Source of the DNA: Rummeliibacillus pycnus_B
GTDB lineage: Bacteria; Bacillota; Bacilli; Bacillales_A; Planococcaceae
Length of the DNA stretch: 64,000 bases
Direction: 5' to 3'
Assembly: GCF_050459865.1 (NCBI RefSeq)
Contig: NZ_JBCMNM010000021.1
Span: 30,401 to 94,400, forward strand
Position 1 is the first letter of the stretch, and each line of letters opens with the position of its first letter. The position numbers and the translations under genes were made by a program. The notes below the pieces were generated by a model, which ran no database searches, had not been told where the DNA came from, and saw only the letters and a list, made by a program, of their open reading frames with translations. Of this stretch, positions 23,745-32,757 are shown piece after piece.

Positions 23745-25361
23745 ATGAAACTGGAGCAAATTGAGATTCCTGTAACGAATCCTTTACTAGATGATTATCT
23801 TAATGGGAAATCGTCTTTATTATCATTTTTTCATTATCCGAATAGGGAAGAATCTTTTTCACAACGGTTAAAGGATTTAGAAAATCATCCTATTCGTCGT
23901 AGACAATTAGTATCTATAATTCGTGATTTTATGGAGCCTTTAGAAATCTCTAATAAGGCAGAAGAACATTTACGAGAATTAGAGGATCAAGCGGTAGTTA
24001 TTGTTGGAGGACAACAATCTGGATTATTAACAGGTCCTTTATATTCTGTTCACAAAGCGATTTCAGTAATTTTGTTAGCGAAAGAGCAGCGGGAAAATCT
24101 AGGGGTTCCAGTTGTACCTGTTTTCTGGATAGCTGGAGAAGATCATGATATTGATGAGATTAATCATACATTCACAGCAGTAAACGGGCGTTTAGAAAAA
24201 CATATTTATGGTGAACGCTCGAAAAAGAAAACAATGGCGTCTACCACAAAATTAGATGTTGAAATAACAAGAAAATTCATCAACGAAACTTTTAAACAGT
24301 ATGGAGAGACAGCTTATACTGAAAACTTATTAGCGAAAATTGACGCTATACTACTAAAAAGTACAACATACACAGATTTCTTTGTCCAAATTATGAATTG
24401 GTTGTTTAAAGATGAAGGATTATTATTTATCGATGCTGCCAATCCAAAATTACGTGAATATGAGTCTCCTTATTTCGAAAAATTAGTTCAACATGCAGAA
24501 ACAATTGCAGATGTTGTAACTATTCGAGAAGCGGATCTTGTAGAATTTGGATATGGTACACCAATCGGTGCTACTAAAGAAGCTGCAAATCTTTTCTATG
24601 TAAAAGATGGCGAACGTTTCTTATTAGAACGACATGACGGGAAATTTATTAATCATATGGCAAATGTTCAATTCACAAAAAGTGAAATGCTAGAACTTGC
24701 TAAAGAAAATCCAACTTGTTTAAGTAATAATGTTGTTACAAGACCGTTAATGCAAGATATGGTATTCCCTGTACTTGCGTTTATTGGAGGACCTGGCGAA
24801 CTTGCATATTGGTCTACCTTAAAAGACGCCTTCGAAACGTTAGAAATGAAAGTGCCAGTTTTTGTGCCGCGAATGAATATGACCATTGTCGATCGACAAG
24901 TACAGCAGATACTTGATGAGTTACAAATTTCTGTAGCTGATGCTATTGAAGGAAAAACAACCACTTTAAAATCTTCTTTTGAAAATGAAGTGTATGATGT
25001 CAGTGCAAAAGATGCAATTGAACAAACAAAGCAATTACTGCAAACACAGTATGATGGATTGCAGGAACATTTAAGCAATAGCAATGTTCATTTGGGCAAA
25101 TTGGTTGATAAGAACTTATCGATTCATGAATCACAACTAGACTTCCTAATGCGTAAAATAGAACAAGAAATCTTGTTAAAATATGATGTGAAAATAAAAA
25201 AATATCGTACAATTGAAGATCGTATACTACCAGGTGGTGGTCTTCAGGAGAGAACATTTAATCCATTCCAGTTTATGAACGAATATGGCGAAGATCTTGT
25301 GAAAGATATGATGGCATTACCATTCTCAATGAATGGTAAGCATAATGCAATCTTTTTATAA
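23745..25361 (+). CDS. bshC: Bacillithiol biosynthesis cysteine-adding enzyme
   Basis: A 538-aa BshC, proposed to add cysteine to GlcN-malate in the last step of bacillithiol synthesis in the cytoplasm. It shows the family segments VVGGQQSGLLTGPLYSVHKA, VPVFWIAGEDHDIDEINH (HIGH-like), and GGPGELAYWSTLKDAFE, and ends with a coiled-coil region and the ERTFNPFQFMNEYG motif. The ATG at 23745 follows AGAGGAG; the upstream extension to 23697 is unlikely. It sits next to mraZ as in other bacilli. Confidence 0.93.
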   Translation: MKLEQIEIPVTNPLLDDYLNGKSSLLSFFHYPNREESFSQRLKDLENHPIRRRQLVSIIRDFMEPLEISNKAEEHLRELEDQAVVIVGGQQSGLLTGPLYSVHKAISVILLAKEQRENLGVPVVPVFWIAGEDHDIDEINHTFTAVNGRLEKHIYGERSKKKTMASTTKLDVEITRKFINETFKQYGETAYTENLLAKIDAILLKSTTYTDFFVQIMNWLFKDEGLLFIDAANPKLREYESPYFEKLVQHAETIADVVTIREADLVEFGYGTPIGATKEAANLFYVKDGERFLLERHDGKFINHMANVQFTKSEMLELAKENPTCLSNNVVTRPLMQDMVFPVLAFIGGPGELAYWSTLKDAFETLEMKVPVFVPRMNMTIVDRQVQQILDELQISVADAIEGKTTTLKSSFENEVYDVSAKDAIEQTKQLLQTQYDGLQEHLSNSNVHLGKLVDKNLSIHESQLDFLMRKIEQEILLKYDVKIKKYRTIEDRILPGGGLQERTFNPFQFMNEYGEDLVKDMMALPFSMNGKHNAIFL

Positions 25362-25534
25362 CGATTGAACTAGTAAAAGAGAAGGAATCTGCTTAATTTT
25401 TTCTTTAGGTTCTATATCATTTGTTGGTCGAAGTGAAGCAGGTGCATTCATCGAAACAGATTCGTTAGATACTTTCGAAGTATGACCAAATATTTAACGT
25501 AGAATTTATCTTTAATAAAAATGTAATAAAAATC
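25362..25534. other. Intergenic stretch after bshC, no convincing gene
   Basis: One short frame (about 25405-25488) reads SISFVGRSEAGAFIETDSLD before a stop and looks faintly coding, but has no start or ribosome site. It may be leftover coding sequence. Confidence 0.25.
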
Positions 25535-25564
25535 AAAAAGCTATCTCATTGAGATAGCTTTTTT
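25535..25564. terminator. Terminator upstream of mraZ
   Basis: AAAAAGCTATCTC pairs with GAGATAGCTTTTT around a three-base loop. It likely ends the panE-bshC message. Confidence 0.85.
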
Positions 25565-25698
25565 CTATGAGAAAAGTAACAGTGCAATGGGAAGCTTAAT
25601 AAAAGTATTCTACAAAATACGATTGAACGGCATAAATTATCTATTAACAATTGAAAATGTAGACTGAAACAAGATTTTAAGTACAATTTACACATTTT

Positions 25699-25759
25699 TA
25701 TAATTTAGCTTGGAATTGTTTATGAATTAGTGGTGGAATGTGGGGGAATGTGGTAATCT
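25699..25759 (+). promoter_or_regulatory. mraZ promoter -10 and MraZ operator repeats
   Basis: A TATAAT lies at 25699-25704. Three tandem 10-bp units follow without gaps: GTGGTGGAAT (25730), GTGGGGGAAT (25740) and GTGGTAATCT (25750). A related GTGGGGTGAG lies at 25771. Repeats of TGG-type boxes at 10-bp steps are the known MraZ binding mode for autorepression of the division cluster, so this is the probable operator. Confidence 0.65.
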
Positions 25760-25784
25760 ATTTTCATATAGTGGGGTGAGTACC

Positions 25785-26216
25785 ATGTTCATGGGGGAAT
25801 ATCAACATAACATCGATGCAAAAGGCCGCTTAATCATACCAGCAAAATTTAGAGAACATTTCACAGAAGGTTTTGTTATTACTCGAGGATTGGATCAATG
25901 TTTGTTTGGTTATCCTATTGAAGAGTGGAGAAAACTAGAGGAAAAGTTGAAAAAGTTGCCTGTTACAAAAAAAGATGCGCGTGCATTTACACGATTCTTC
26001 TTTTCTGGTGCAACAGAGGTAGAAATTGATAAGCAAGGCCGTATTAACATTCCCATGAATTTACTCTCATATGCCCATGTAGAAAAAGAATGTGTTATTC
26101 TCGGCGTGTCTAACAGAATTGAAATTTGGGCACAGCAATCTTGGCAAGAATATTTTGCAGCATCTGAAGATTCGTTTAACGAGATTGCTGAGAATATGAT
26201 TGACTTTGATATATAA
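25785..26216 (+). CDS. mraZ: Transcriptional regulator MraZ
   Basis: A 143-aa MraZ made of two AbrB-like swapped-hairpin domains. The repeated signature DAKGRLIIPAKFREHF (about 11-26) and DKQGRINIPMNLLSYA (second half) is exactly the family pattern. The protein binds repeats upstream of its own gene and represses the division cluster. The ATG at 25785 gives the standard 143-aa length and follows GTGGGGTGAGTACC; the ORF extension to 25740 would start inside the operator. Confidence 0.96.
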   Translation: MFMGEYQHNIDAKGRLIIPAKFREHFTEGFVITRGLDQCLFGYPIEEWRKLEEKLKKLPVTKKDARAFTRFFFSGATEVEIDKQGRINIPMNLLSYAHVEKECVILGVSNRIEIWAQQSWQEYFAASEDSFNEIAENMIDFDI

Positions 26217-26238
26217 CAACAAAGAGGAGGATTTTCAG

Positions 26239-27177
26239 TTGTTCAATCATACGACCGTATTACTGAAAGAAACCGTAGATGGATTGAACATTCGTCCTGA
26301 CGGTATATATGTGGACTGTACATTAGGTGGTGCTGGCCATAGTGAGTACCTCGTTAGTCAATTATCTAATGAAGGACGCCTCATCTGTTTTGATCAAGAT
26401 TTAACTGCTATTGACAACGCAAAAACCCGTTTAGCTCCGTATATTGATCGTGTAACTTTTGTCCATTCAAACTTCCGCTATCTGAAAGAAGAACTAGCCA
26501 ATTTAGGAATTTCTAAAGTAGATGGGGTTTTATACGACTTAGGGGTTTCATCACCTCAACTTGATAATGCTGAAAGGGGTTTCAGCTACCATCAAGATGC
26601 ACCTCTTGATATGCGTATGGATACAACGGCAGAACTAACTGCTTATCATGTTGTCAATGAGTGGGATTACAACGATTTAGTTAGAATTTTTTACCGTTAT
26701 GGAGAAGAGAAATTTTCAAAACAAATTGCTCGTAAAATTGAAGAGGCAAGAAAAATGCAGCCGATTCAAACTACAGGTGAATTAGTTGAATTGATTAAAG
26801 AGGGAATTCCAGCGGCAGCAAGACGTAAAGGTGGACACCCTGCAAAACGTATCTTCCAAGCAATTCGAATTGCTGTGAATGATGAATTAGGAGCAGCAGA
26901 AGAATCTTTACAACAAGCGATTGATGTTATTAATGTAGGTGGACGAGTTAGTGTCATTACTTTCCATTCGCTTGAAGATCGACTATGTAAAACAATATTC
27001 AAAGAAGTTTCATCATTACCAGAATTACCACCTGGTTTACCAGTTATTCCAGCAGAGTTAGCACCAGCTATAAAACTTGTCACTAGAAAACCGATATTAC
27101 CATCGGATGAAGAACTAGAAGCAAATAATCGCGCACGCTCTGCAAAACTTCGCATTGCTGAAAGAATAAAAGACTAA
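26239..27177 (+). CDS. rsmH: 16S rRNA (cytosine1402-N4)-methyltransferase
   Basis: A 312-aa SAM-dependent methyltransferase (MraW) acting on C1402 of 16S rRNA in the ribosomal P site. Motifs: DCTLGGAGHSEYL (SAM binding), GVLYDLGVSSPQLDNAERGFS, and LDMRMD, followed by GGHPAKRIFQAIRIAVNDEL and ISFHSLEDR-type VITFHSLEDRLCK. I start at TTG 26239, which follows AGAGGAGG at eight bases and gives FNHTTVLLKETVDGL at the N-terminus, as in B. subtilis. The frame upstream overlaps mraZ and lacks a ribosome site. Confidence 0.95.
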   Translation: MFNHTTVLLKETVDGLNIRPDGIYVDCTLGGAGHSEYLVSQLSNEGRLICFDQDLTAIDNAKTRLAPYIDRVTFVHSNFRYLKEELANLGISKVDGVLYDLGVSSPQLDNAERGFSYHQDAPLDMRMDTTAELTAYHVVNEWDYNDLVRIFYRYGEEKFSKQIARKIEEARKMQPIQTTGELVELIKEGIPAAARRKGGHPAKRIFQAIRIAVNDELGAAEESLQQAIDVINVGGRVSVITFHSLEDRLCKTIFKEVSSLPELPPGLPVIPAELAPAIKLVTRKPILPSDEELEANNRARSAKLRIAERIKD

Positions 27178-27191
27178 GAGGAGTTGATAAC

Positions 27192-27563
27192 ATGGCACTA
27201 CTAGATCAGAAGGAACAGCATATATACATTCAGCAACCAGACATAACTGAAAAGCTTGTCCCAAAAACTGAATCTAAACCTTTCAAAAATAGAGTCACTA
27301 AAATTGAAAAAGTTCTGATGATTGCAATGGTTGCAGCGATTGCAGTAATAGCTGTAATGAATTTAAATATCCAATCTTCTATCAATAGTACTTCAGTTGA
27401 AATTCAAAAGACTGAAGCAAGTATAGATGAAGTTAAAAAACAAAACTCAGAATTGTCTATGGAAGTAAGTGAACTTTCAGCATATGATCGTATTTGGAAA
27501 AAGGCGAAAGCTTTGGGATTAAAACTCAATGAAAAAAACGTGAAAGCAGTGTCAGGACAATGA
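27192..27563 (+). CDS. ftsL: Cell-division protein FtsL
   Basis: A 123-aa bitopic septum protein with a basic cytoplasmic N-terminus, one membrane helix (about 46-66) and an extracytoplasmic coiled coil (about 68-100) that zips with DivIC. Sequence is weakly conserved as usual; identification rests on architecture and position between rsmH and pbpB. The ATG follows AGAGGAGTTG. Its stop overlaps the pbpB start in ATGA. Confidence 0.92.
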   Translation: MALLDQKEQHIYIQQPDITEKLVPKTESKPFKNRVTKIEKVLMIAMVAAIAVIAVMNLNIQSSINSTSVEIQKTEASIDEVKKQNSELSMEVSELSAYDRIWKKAKALGLKLNEKNVKAVSGQ

Positions 27564-29710
27564 AAAAGAGTAAGTTTCAATGGGGAGCCTCCACGATGCT
27601 AATCATCTATGGGCTCTTATTTTTTTTAATGTTTTTTAGAATTTTCTATATTCAAGTAACTGGCCAGGCAGAAGGTCAAAAATTAGCTGCAAAAGCAACG
27701 GCTAGATATGAAAAAACAAAAACAATTACAGCAGACCGAGGAAATATTTTAGATAAACATGGACAAGTCATTGCTGAAGATGCAATTAGTTATCGTTTAG
27801 TAGCAGTTGTAAATCCCAAGGCATCAAAGGGTACGAAAAAAGTGATGCATGTGGAAAATCCTAAAAAAACAGCAGCCATATTAGCACAATATATTGATAT
27901 GGATGAAGATGAAATCTATAAAAAACTAACACCTAAAAACAAAGAAACTTATCAAGTAGAGTTTGGTTCAGCAGGTCGCGATATTAGTCATGCAACGATG
28001 AAGGAAATTTCAAAACAAGAACTTCCTGGTATTATCTTCATGGAAGATAAAAAACGATTTTATCCAAATGGCACATTCGCTTCCAATTTAATCGGAATAG
28101 CTCGAAAAGATAATGATGACCCGCAAGCACCTGCTGTAGGGAAAATGGGATTAGAATCCATCTATAATAAAGAGCTTTCAGGTGTTAACGGAAGTGTACA
28201 GTACAAAAGTGACTTACTAGGGTATTTATTACCGAATAGCGAGAAAATGGTTCAACCTGCTAAAGATGGAGATAATGTTTATCTAACATTAGATAAGACA
28301 ATCCAAAATTTCCTAGAAGATTCAATGAGTAAGGTGTACAACCAATATAAGCCTAAGTCAATGATTGGTATTGTAGCAGATCCTAAAACGGGTGAAATAC
28401 TAGCAGTTTCTCAACGTCCAACTTTTAATCCACAGACAGGTGAAGGGTTAGATAACAGTTGGATTAACGCAATGACTGAAACTACTCTTGAGCCAGGCTC
28501 AACGATGAAAACATTTACGCTAGCAACAGCAATTGAAGAAGGTAAATGGAACCCTAATGACACGTACCAGTCAGGGCAATATAAAGTATATGACCGTACC
28601 ATTCGAGATGCTAACCAAGTAGGTTGGGGAAGAATTACATATTTAGAAGGGATTCAACGTTCCTCAAACGTTGGTATGGCAAATTTATTAGAAAAAATTG
28701 GTGACAAGACTTTTATTGAGTACATGAAGAAATTTGGTTTTGGTCAAAAAACCGGTATTGATTTACCAAACGAAGCAACTGGTAAGATTTTAGATGAATA
28801 TCCAATTAACCGAGTCACAACTACGTATGGTCAAGGATCTACAGTGACACCAATTCAATTAATTCAGGCAGAAACGGCAATTGCTAATGACGGTAAAATG
28901 ATGCAACCTTATGTAATTGATAAAGTTGTTGATCCAAACACAGGTAAAATTATTAAAGAACATAAGCCGACTGTAAAAGGTAAACCTATTTCAGCAGAAA
29001 CAGCGAAGCAAGTAAGAGAAACATTAGCAACAACAGTTACTTCTGAAAAAGGTACTGCACAAAAATTTGCAAGTAAGGAATACGAAGTAGCAGGTAAAAC
29101 AGGTACTGCTCAAATCCCAAATCCATCGGGTGGTTACTATTGGGGGAAAAATGATTTCCTTTATTCATTCCTAGGTATGGCTCCTGTAAAAGATCCAAAA
29201 TTAATCATGTACATTGCTGTAGAACGTCCAAACTTAGGTGTAACAGAAGTAGGTTCGGAGCCAACCTCAAAAGTATTTAATACGGTAATGGAAAGTAGCT
29301 TAAAGTATTTGAATATCAAGCCTAGTAATACTGTTTCTACAAAGTCCGTTCAAATGGAAGATGTCGTGGGGAAAGAATCGGATGAAGTCATTACAAATCT
29401 AGAGTCCAATAGTATTCAAACAGTTATGATTGGATCTAAAGGTAAAATTACGGATCAATATCCCCAAAAAGGTCAATCGGTATTGCCAAAGAGTCATGCG
29501 TTTATTAAAACATCAGGTAATATATCGATACCAGATTTTAAAGGGTGGTCATTACGAGATATATTAACTTATCAATCTCTTTCTGGTATTGAGATAAAAG
29601 TACAGGGCGATGGATACGTACAATCACAAAATATTAAAGCTGGAACAGTATATGATGGCAATAAAAAATTAGTACTAACATTAAAAAAACCACAAGAACA
29701 ATATAAGTAG
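27560..29710 (+). CDS. pbpB: Septal penicillin-binding protein 2B (transpeptidase)
   Basis: A 716-aa class B PBP that cross-links septal peptidoglycan (FtsI role). One N-terminal anchor helix (about 12-31) is followed by a dimerisation domain with RGNILDKHG and a transpeptidase domain with LEPGSTMKTFTLA (active Ser in STMK), RSSNVGM (SxN) and AGKTGTAQIP (KTG). Two PASTA domains end the protein (from about residue 592). Length matches B. subtilis PBP2B. It is translationally coupled to ftsL. Confidence 0.95.
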   Translation: MKKSKFQWGASTMLIIYGLLFFLMFFRIFYIQVTGQAEGQKLAAKATARYEKTKTITADRGNILDKHGQVIAEDAISYRLVAVVNPKASKGTKKVMHVENPKKTAAILAQYIDMDEDEIYKKLTPKNKETYQVEFGSAGRDISHATMKEISKQELPGIIFMEDKKRFYPNGTFASNLIGIARKDNDDPQAPAVGKMGLESIYNKELSGVNGSVQYKSDLLGYLLPNSEKMVQPAKDGDNVYLTLDKTIQNFLEDSMSKVYNQYKPKSMIGIVADPKTGEILAVSQRPTFNPQTGEGLDNSWINAMTETTLEPGSTMKTFTLATAIEEGKWNPNDTYQSGQYKVYDRTIRDANQVGWGRITYLEGIQRSSNVGMANLLEKIGDKTFIEYMKKFGFGQKTGIDLPNEATGKILDEYPINRVTTTYGQGSTVTPIQLIQAETAIANDGKMMQPYVIDKVVDPNTGKIIKEHKPTVKGKPISAETAKQVRETLATTVTSEKGTAQKFASKEYEVAGKTGTAQIPNPSGGYYWGKNDFLYSFLGMAPVKDPKLIMYIAVERPNLGVTEVGSEPTSKVFNTVMESSLKYLNIKPSNTVSTKSVQMEDVVGKESDEVITNLESNSIQTVMIGSKGKITDQYPQKGQSVLPKSHAFIKTSGNISIPDFKGWSLRDILTYQSLSGIEIKVQGDGYVQSQNIKAGTVYDGNKKLVLTLKKPQEQYK

Positions 29711-29734
29711 TTTCAAAAGAATATAATAGATAAA

Positions 29735-29763
29735 GCATAGCCACCTTTTTGCAATCATACTTT
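29735..29763 (+). promoter_or_regulatory. Candidate sigma-E promoter for spoVD
   Basis: GCATAGC (29735-29741) and CATACTTT (29756-29763) are separated by 14 bp. This fits the sigma-E pattern kmATAtt-N14-CATACAmT (5/7 and 6/8). B. subtilis spoVD is a sigma-E gene, which supports the call. Confidence 0.5.
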
Positions 29764-29778
29764 GAATGTAAAAAGGTG
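29742..29778 (+). promoter_or_regulatory. Hairpin covering the spoVD ribosome site
   Basis: CACCTTTTT at 29742-29750 is perfectly complementary to AAAAAGGTG at 29770-29778, with a 19-base loop. The right arm holds the AAAGGTG that should pair with 16S rRNA. Read-through transcripts from pbpB would fold and hide the site, while a transcript starting at the sigma-E promoter (about 29770) would lack the left arm. Confidence 0.45.
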
Positions 29779-29792
29779 TGATTTGTCGAACA

Positions 29793-31709
29793 ATGTGGGT
29801 AACTAAACAAGCTAGTGTGAGATTAAAACTTATTTTAATGATTTTTATCTGTTTGGGATTATTGTTAATTGGAAAATTGATTTTTGTCCAGTTTATTCAA
29901 CATGAATTTTTGACAAAAAAGGCGGAAGAGAATTGGGACCGTGAAGTGCCGATGAACAGTTTACGAGGCGATATTATCGATCGAAATGGCAAGCTTTTAG
30001 TAGGAAATAAATTGGCACCTACACTCTATTTTATGCCCGCTCAAAACAAAGAACCTGAAAAAGTTGCAGCACAATTGGCACCAATATTACAAATGGACGA
30101 AAAAGATTTAGAAAAAAAACTTTCACAAAAAGTAACGATTATTAAGATTGCGCCACAAGGTAAAAACATTACTAATGAGTTAGCTGAGCAAATACAACAG
30201 CTACAAATTCCAGGGCTTTATACAGGTTTAGATTATATTAGAGATTATCCGTATGGCGTATTACTCTCTAGATTATTAGGGTTTACTGGTAGTGACATGC
30301 AAGGACTAGCAGGGTTAGAATATCAATATAACGATCTCTTATTAGGCAAGCAATCAGCAATTCGTTTATTTACAGATGCAAAAGGTGCCACCTTACCTCA
30401 CGTAGAGGACGGATGGAAGGATGGACAGGATGGTGCAACTTTAGAGTTGACGGTTGATTTAGATGTGCAAAAGGTAATTGAAAGAGAATTGTCACAAGCT
30501 ATGGAAAAGTATGATGCGGATCAAGCAATGGGAATCGCTATGAATCCTAACTCTGGGGAAATTCTAGGAATTGCTTCATTTCCTACATATAATCCAGCAG
30601 AGTATCAAAAAGTAGATTCGAAGATTTATAATCGGAATTTACCTGTTTGGATGACATATGAACCTGGATCTACATTTAAAATCATAACATTAAGTGCAGC
30701 GTTAGAAGAAAATGTAGTTGATTTGAAAAATGATCAATTTTATGATCCAGGTTATGCCATGGTTGAAGGGGCGAAGCTGCGTTGTTGGAAACGATCAGGG
30801 CATGGTCAAGAATCATTCCTTGAAGTTGTTGAAAATTCTTGTAACCCAGGATTTATCGAAATGGGTAGACGTGTTGGACCTACTAAACTTCAGCAGTATA
30901 TCCGTGACTTTGGATTTGGACAGGTGACAGGCTCTAATATGGCTGGGGAATCAACAGGTATTTTATTTTCACCAAAAAATTATGGTCCAGTAGAGCATGC
31001 AACGACCTCATTTGGCCAAGGAATATCCGTAACACCTATACAACAAGTACAGGCAGTTTCTGCAGCTGTTAATGGTGGAAAACTAATGACGCCGTATATC
31101 GTCAAAAACATCATTAATAGTGAAAATGGTAAAGTTCTTAAGGCATATGAGCCTACTCAAAAAGGCCAAGTAATTCGTCCGGAAACATCTGCGAAAGTTC
31201 GAGCAGCGCTTGAATCTGTTGTGGCAAATGGATCAGGAAGAGGTGCCTATAGAGATCATTTGAGAATTGGTGGTAAAACAGGTACAGCACAAAAGGCAGA
31301 GAATGGGCGCTACAAAGATGGAGAATACATCGTTTCCTTTATTGGCTTTGCTCCAGCAGACGATCCTAAAGTAGTGGTATATGTAGCGATTGATAATCCA
31401 AAGAATGGTCCTCAATTTGGTGGTGTAATTGCGGCTCCGATTGTTGGGCGTATTATTGAGGATATTCACCCGATAGTTGGTATTGAAAATCGTAAAGAAC
31501 AGTTGGAGAAGCCATATCGTTGGGGTGATATCGAAAAGGTTCGTGTTCCTAATTTAGTTGGTAAAACGAAAAAGGAAATTACAGAAATGTTATATCCGTT
31601 CCGATTAGAATGGCATGGAGAAGGAAATACAATTGTATCTCAGCTTCCAGCAGCAGATGCACAAATAGTTAAAGATGGGACTATTCACGTTTATTTAGAA
31701 AATCAGTAA
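29793..31709 (+). CDS. spoVD: Sporulation-specific penicillin-binding protein SpoVD
   Basis: A 638-aa class B PBP required for spore cortex peptidoglycan. An anchor helix (about 10-30) is followed by LRGDIIDRNGKLL, EPGSTFKIITLSAALEE (active Ser in STFK), VENSCNPGF (SxN type), GGKTGTAQKA (KTG) and a single PASTA domain at the end (from about 575). The sequence follows B. subtilis SpoVD closely, for instance RNLPVW.TYEPGSTFKI and KLRCWKR.GHG. The ATG at 29793 is preferred; the GTG at 29778 sits directly on the ribosome site. The next gene is mraY; murE, expected between them, is missing. Confidence 0.93.
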   Translation: MWVTKQASVRLKLILMIFICLGLLLIGKLIFVQFIQHEFLTKKAEENWDREVPMNSLRGDIIDRNGKLLVGNKLAPTLYFMPAQNKEPEKVAAQLAPILQMDEKDLEKKLSQKVTIIKIAPQGKNITNELAEQIQQLQIPGLYTGLDYIRDYPYGVLLSRLLGFTGSDMQGLAGLEYQYNDLLLGKQSAIRLFTDAKGATLPHVEDGWKDGQDGATLELTVDLDVQKVIERELSQAMEKYDADQAMGIAMNPNSGEILGIASFPTYNPAEYQKVDSKIYNRNLPVWMTYEPGSTFKIITLSAALEENVVDLKNDQFYDPGYAMVEGAKLRCWKRSGHGQESFLEVVENSCNPGFIEMGRRVGPTKLQQYIRDFGFGQVTGSNMAGESTGILFSPKNYGPVEHATTSFGQGISVTPIQQVQAVSAAVNGGKLMTPYIVKNIINSENGKVLKAYEPTQKGQVIRPETSAKVRAALESVVANGSGRGAYRDHLRIGGKTGTAQKAENGRYKDGEYIVSFIGFAPADDPKVVVYVAIDNPKNGPQFGGVIAAPIVGRIIEDIHPIVGIENRKEQLEKPYRWGDIEKVRVPNLVGKTKKEITEMLYPFRLEWHGEGNTIVSQLPAADAQIVKDGTIHVYLENQ

Positions 31710-31717
31710 TATTAGTC

Positions 31718-31746
31718 TTTAAAAATGCAACCGAAACTACTATGAT
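31718..31746 (+). promoter_or_regulatory. Candidate vegetative promoter for mraY
   Basis: TTTAAA (31718-31723) and TATGAT (31741-31746) are spaced 17 bp. Because spoVD upstream appears sporulation-controlled, mraY needs a growth promoter or read-through. The match is moderate. Confidence 0.35.
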
Positions 31747-31785
31747 AATACATGTACTAAAGAAGGTTAGAAGGAGAATTTTTTC

Positions 31786-32757
31786 ATGTCAATTCCAACA
31801 ATGCTAATTATTTTAGCAATTTCATTTTTTATTTCGGTCGTCTTAGGGCCGATTATTATTCCTATGTTAAGACGTTTTAAATTTGGTCAAAGTATTCGCG
31901 AGGAAGGGCCAAAATCACATATGAAAAAGGCAGGTACCCCTACGATGGGTGGTGTCATTTTCTTACTTTCCATTATTGCAACAACAGTTATTATGAGTTT
32001 AGTAAAGGGTGCATTTACATCTCAAACAATTATTTTGATACTTGTTCTTGTTGGATTCGGAGTAGTTGGATTTTTAGATGACGGACTCAAAATCATTTTC
32101 AAACGTAATTTGGGTTTAACTTCTTTACAAAAATTAATTGCACAAATTGTTATTTCGATTGCGGCCTATTTCTTATTGAAATTAGGAACGTTTCATAATA
32201 CAGTTCAAATTCCGTTTACAGATTTTGCAATACACTTAGGAGTATTCTATATGCTGTTTTTAGTCTTCTGGTTAGTTGGCTTTTCAAATGCAGTCAATTT
32301 AACAGATGGATTAGACGGATTGGTATCAGGAACAGCTTCTATTGCTTTTGCGGCCTATGGTGTATTGGCACTCTTAAATGATCAATTAGATGCTGCTATT
32401 TTCGCCTTTGCTGTTGTAGGTGCCTTACTTGGATTTTTAATCTTCAACGCAAATCCTGCAAGAGTATTTATGGGAGATACTGGTTCACTAGCATTAGGTG
32501 GGGCATTAGCTATGTTATCCATCTTAGTTGGTCAAGAACTTCTATTATTGTTAATCGGAATAATTTTTGTTCTAGAGACTTTATCTGTTATTATGCAAGT
32601 AACTAGTTTCAAATTAACAGGTAAAAGAATTTTTAAAATGAGTCCACTACATCACCATTTCGAACTATCCGGTTGGTCTGAATGGCGTATTGTCCTAACG
32701 TTCTGGTTAACAGCATTAGTGGCGGCATTGATCGCAGTGGTTCCGGAGGTATTATAA
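31786..32757 (+). CDS. mraY: Phospho-MurNAc-pentapeptide transferase
   Basis: A 323-aa integral membrane enzyme that moves phospho-MurNAc-pentapeptide to undecaprenyl phosphate, forming lipid I. Ten predicted helices. GTPTMGGVIFL, FLDDGLKI (Mg-binding Asp pair), NLTDGLDGL, FMGDTGSLALGGAL and MSPLHHHFELSGW (HHH motif) are all present. The ATG follows GAAGGAG. The stop overlaps the murD start by one base. Confidence 0.96.
   Translation: MSIPTMLIILAISFFISVVLGPIIIPMLRRFKFGQSIREEGPKSHMKKAGTPTMGGVIFLLSIIATTVIMSLVKGAFTSQTIILILVLVGFGVVGFLDDGLKIIFKRNLGLTSLQKLIAQIVISIAAYFLLKLGTFHNTVQIPFTDFAIHLGVFYMLFLVFWLVGFSNAVNLTDGLDGLVSGTASIAFAAYGVLALLNDQLDAAIFAFAVVGALLGFLIFNANPARVFMGDTGSLALGGALAMLSILVGQELLLLLIGIIFVLETLSVIMQVTSFKLTGKRIFKMSPLHHHFELSGWSEWRIVLTFWLTALVAALIAVVPEVL

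Noticed and set aside
24668..25257. Cys-rich and overlapping minus-strand frames opposite bshC
   Set aside because: They are shadows of the bshC coding sequence without ribosome sites; the Cys richness comes from reading Thr/Ala codons in reverse.
25405..25488. Short coding-like stretch after bshC
   Set aside because: It has fewer than 30 codons, with no start and no ribosome site, so it is not annotated as a gene.
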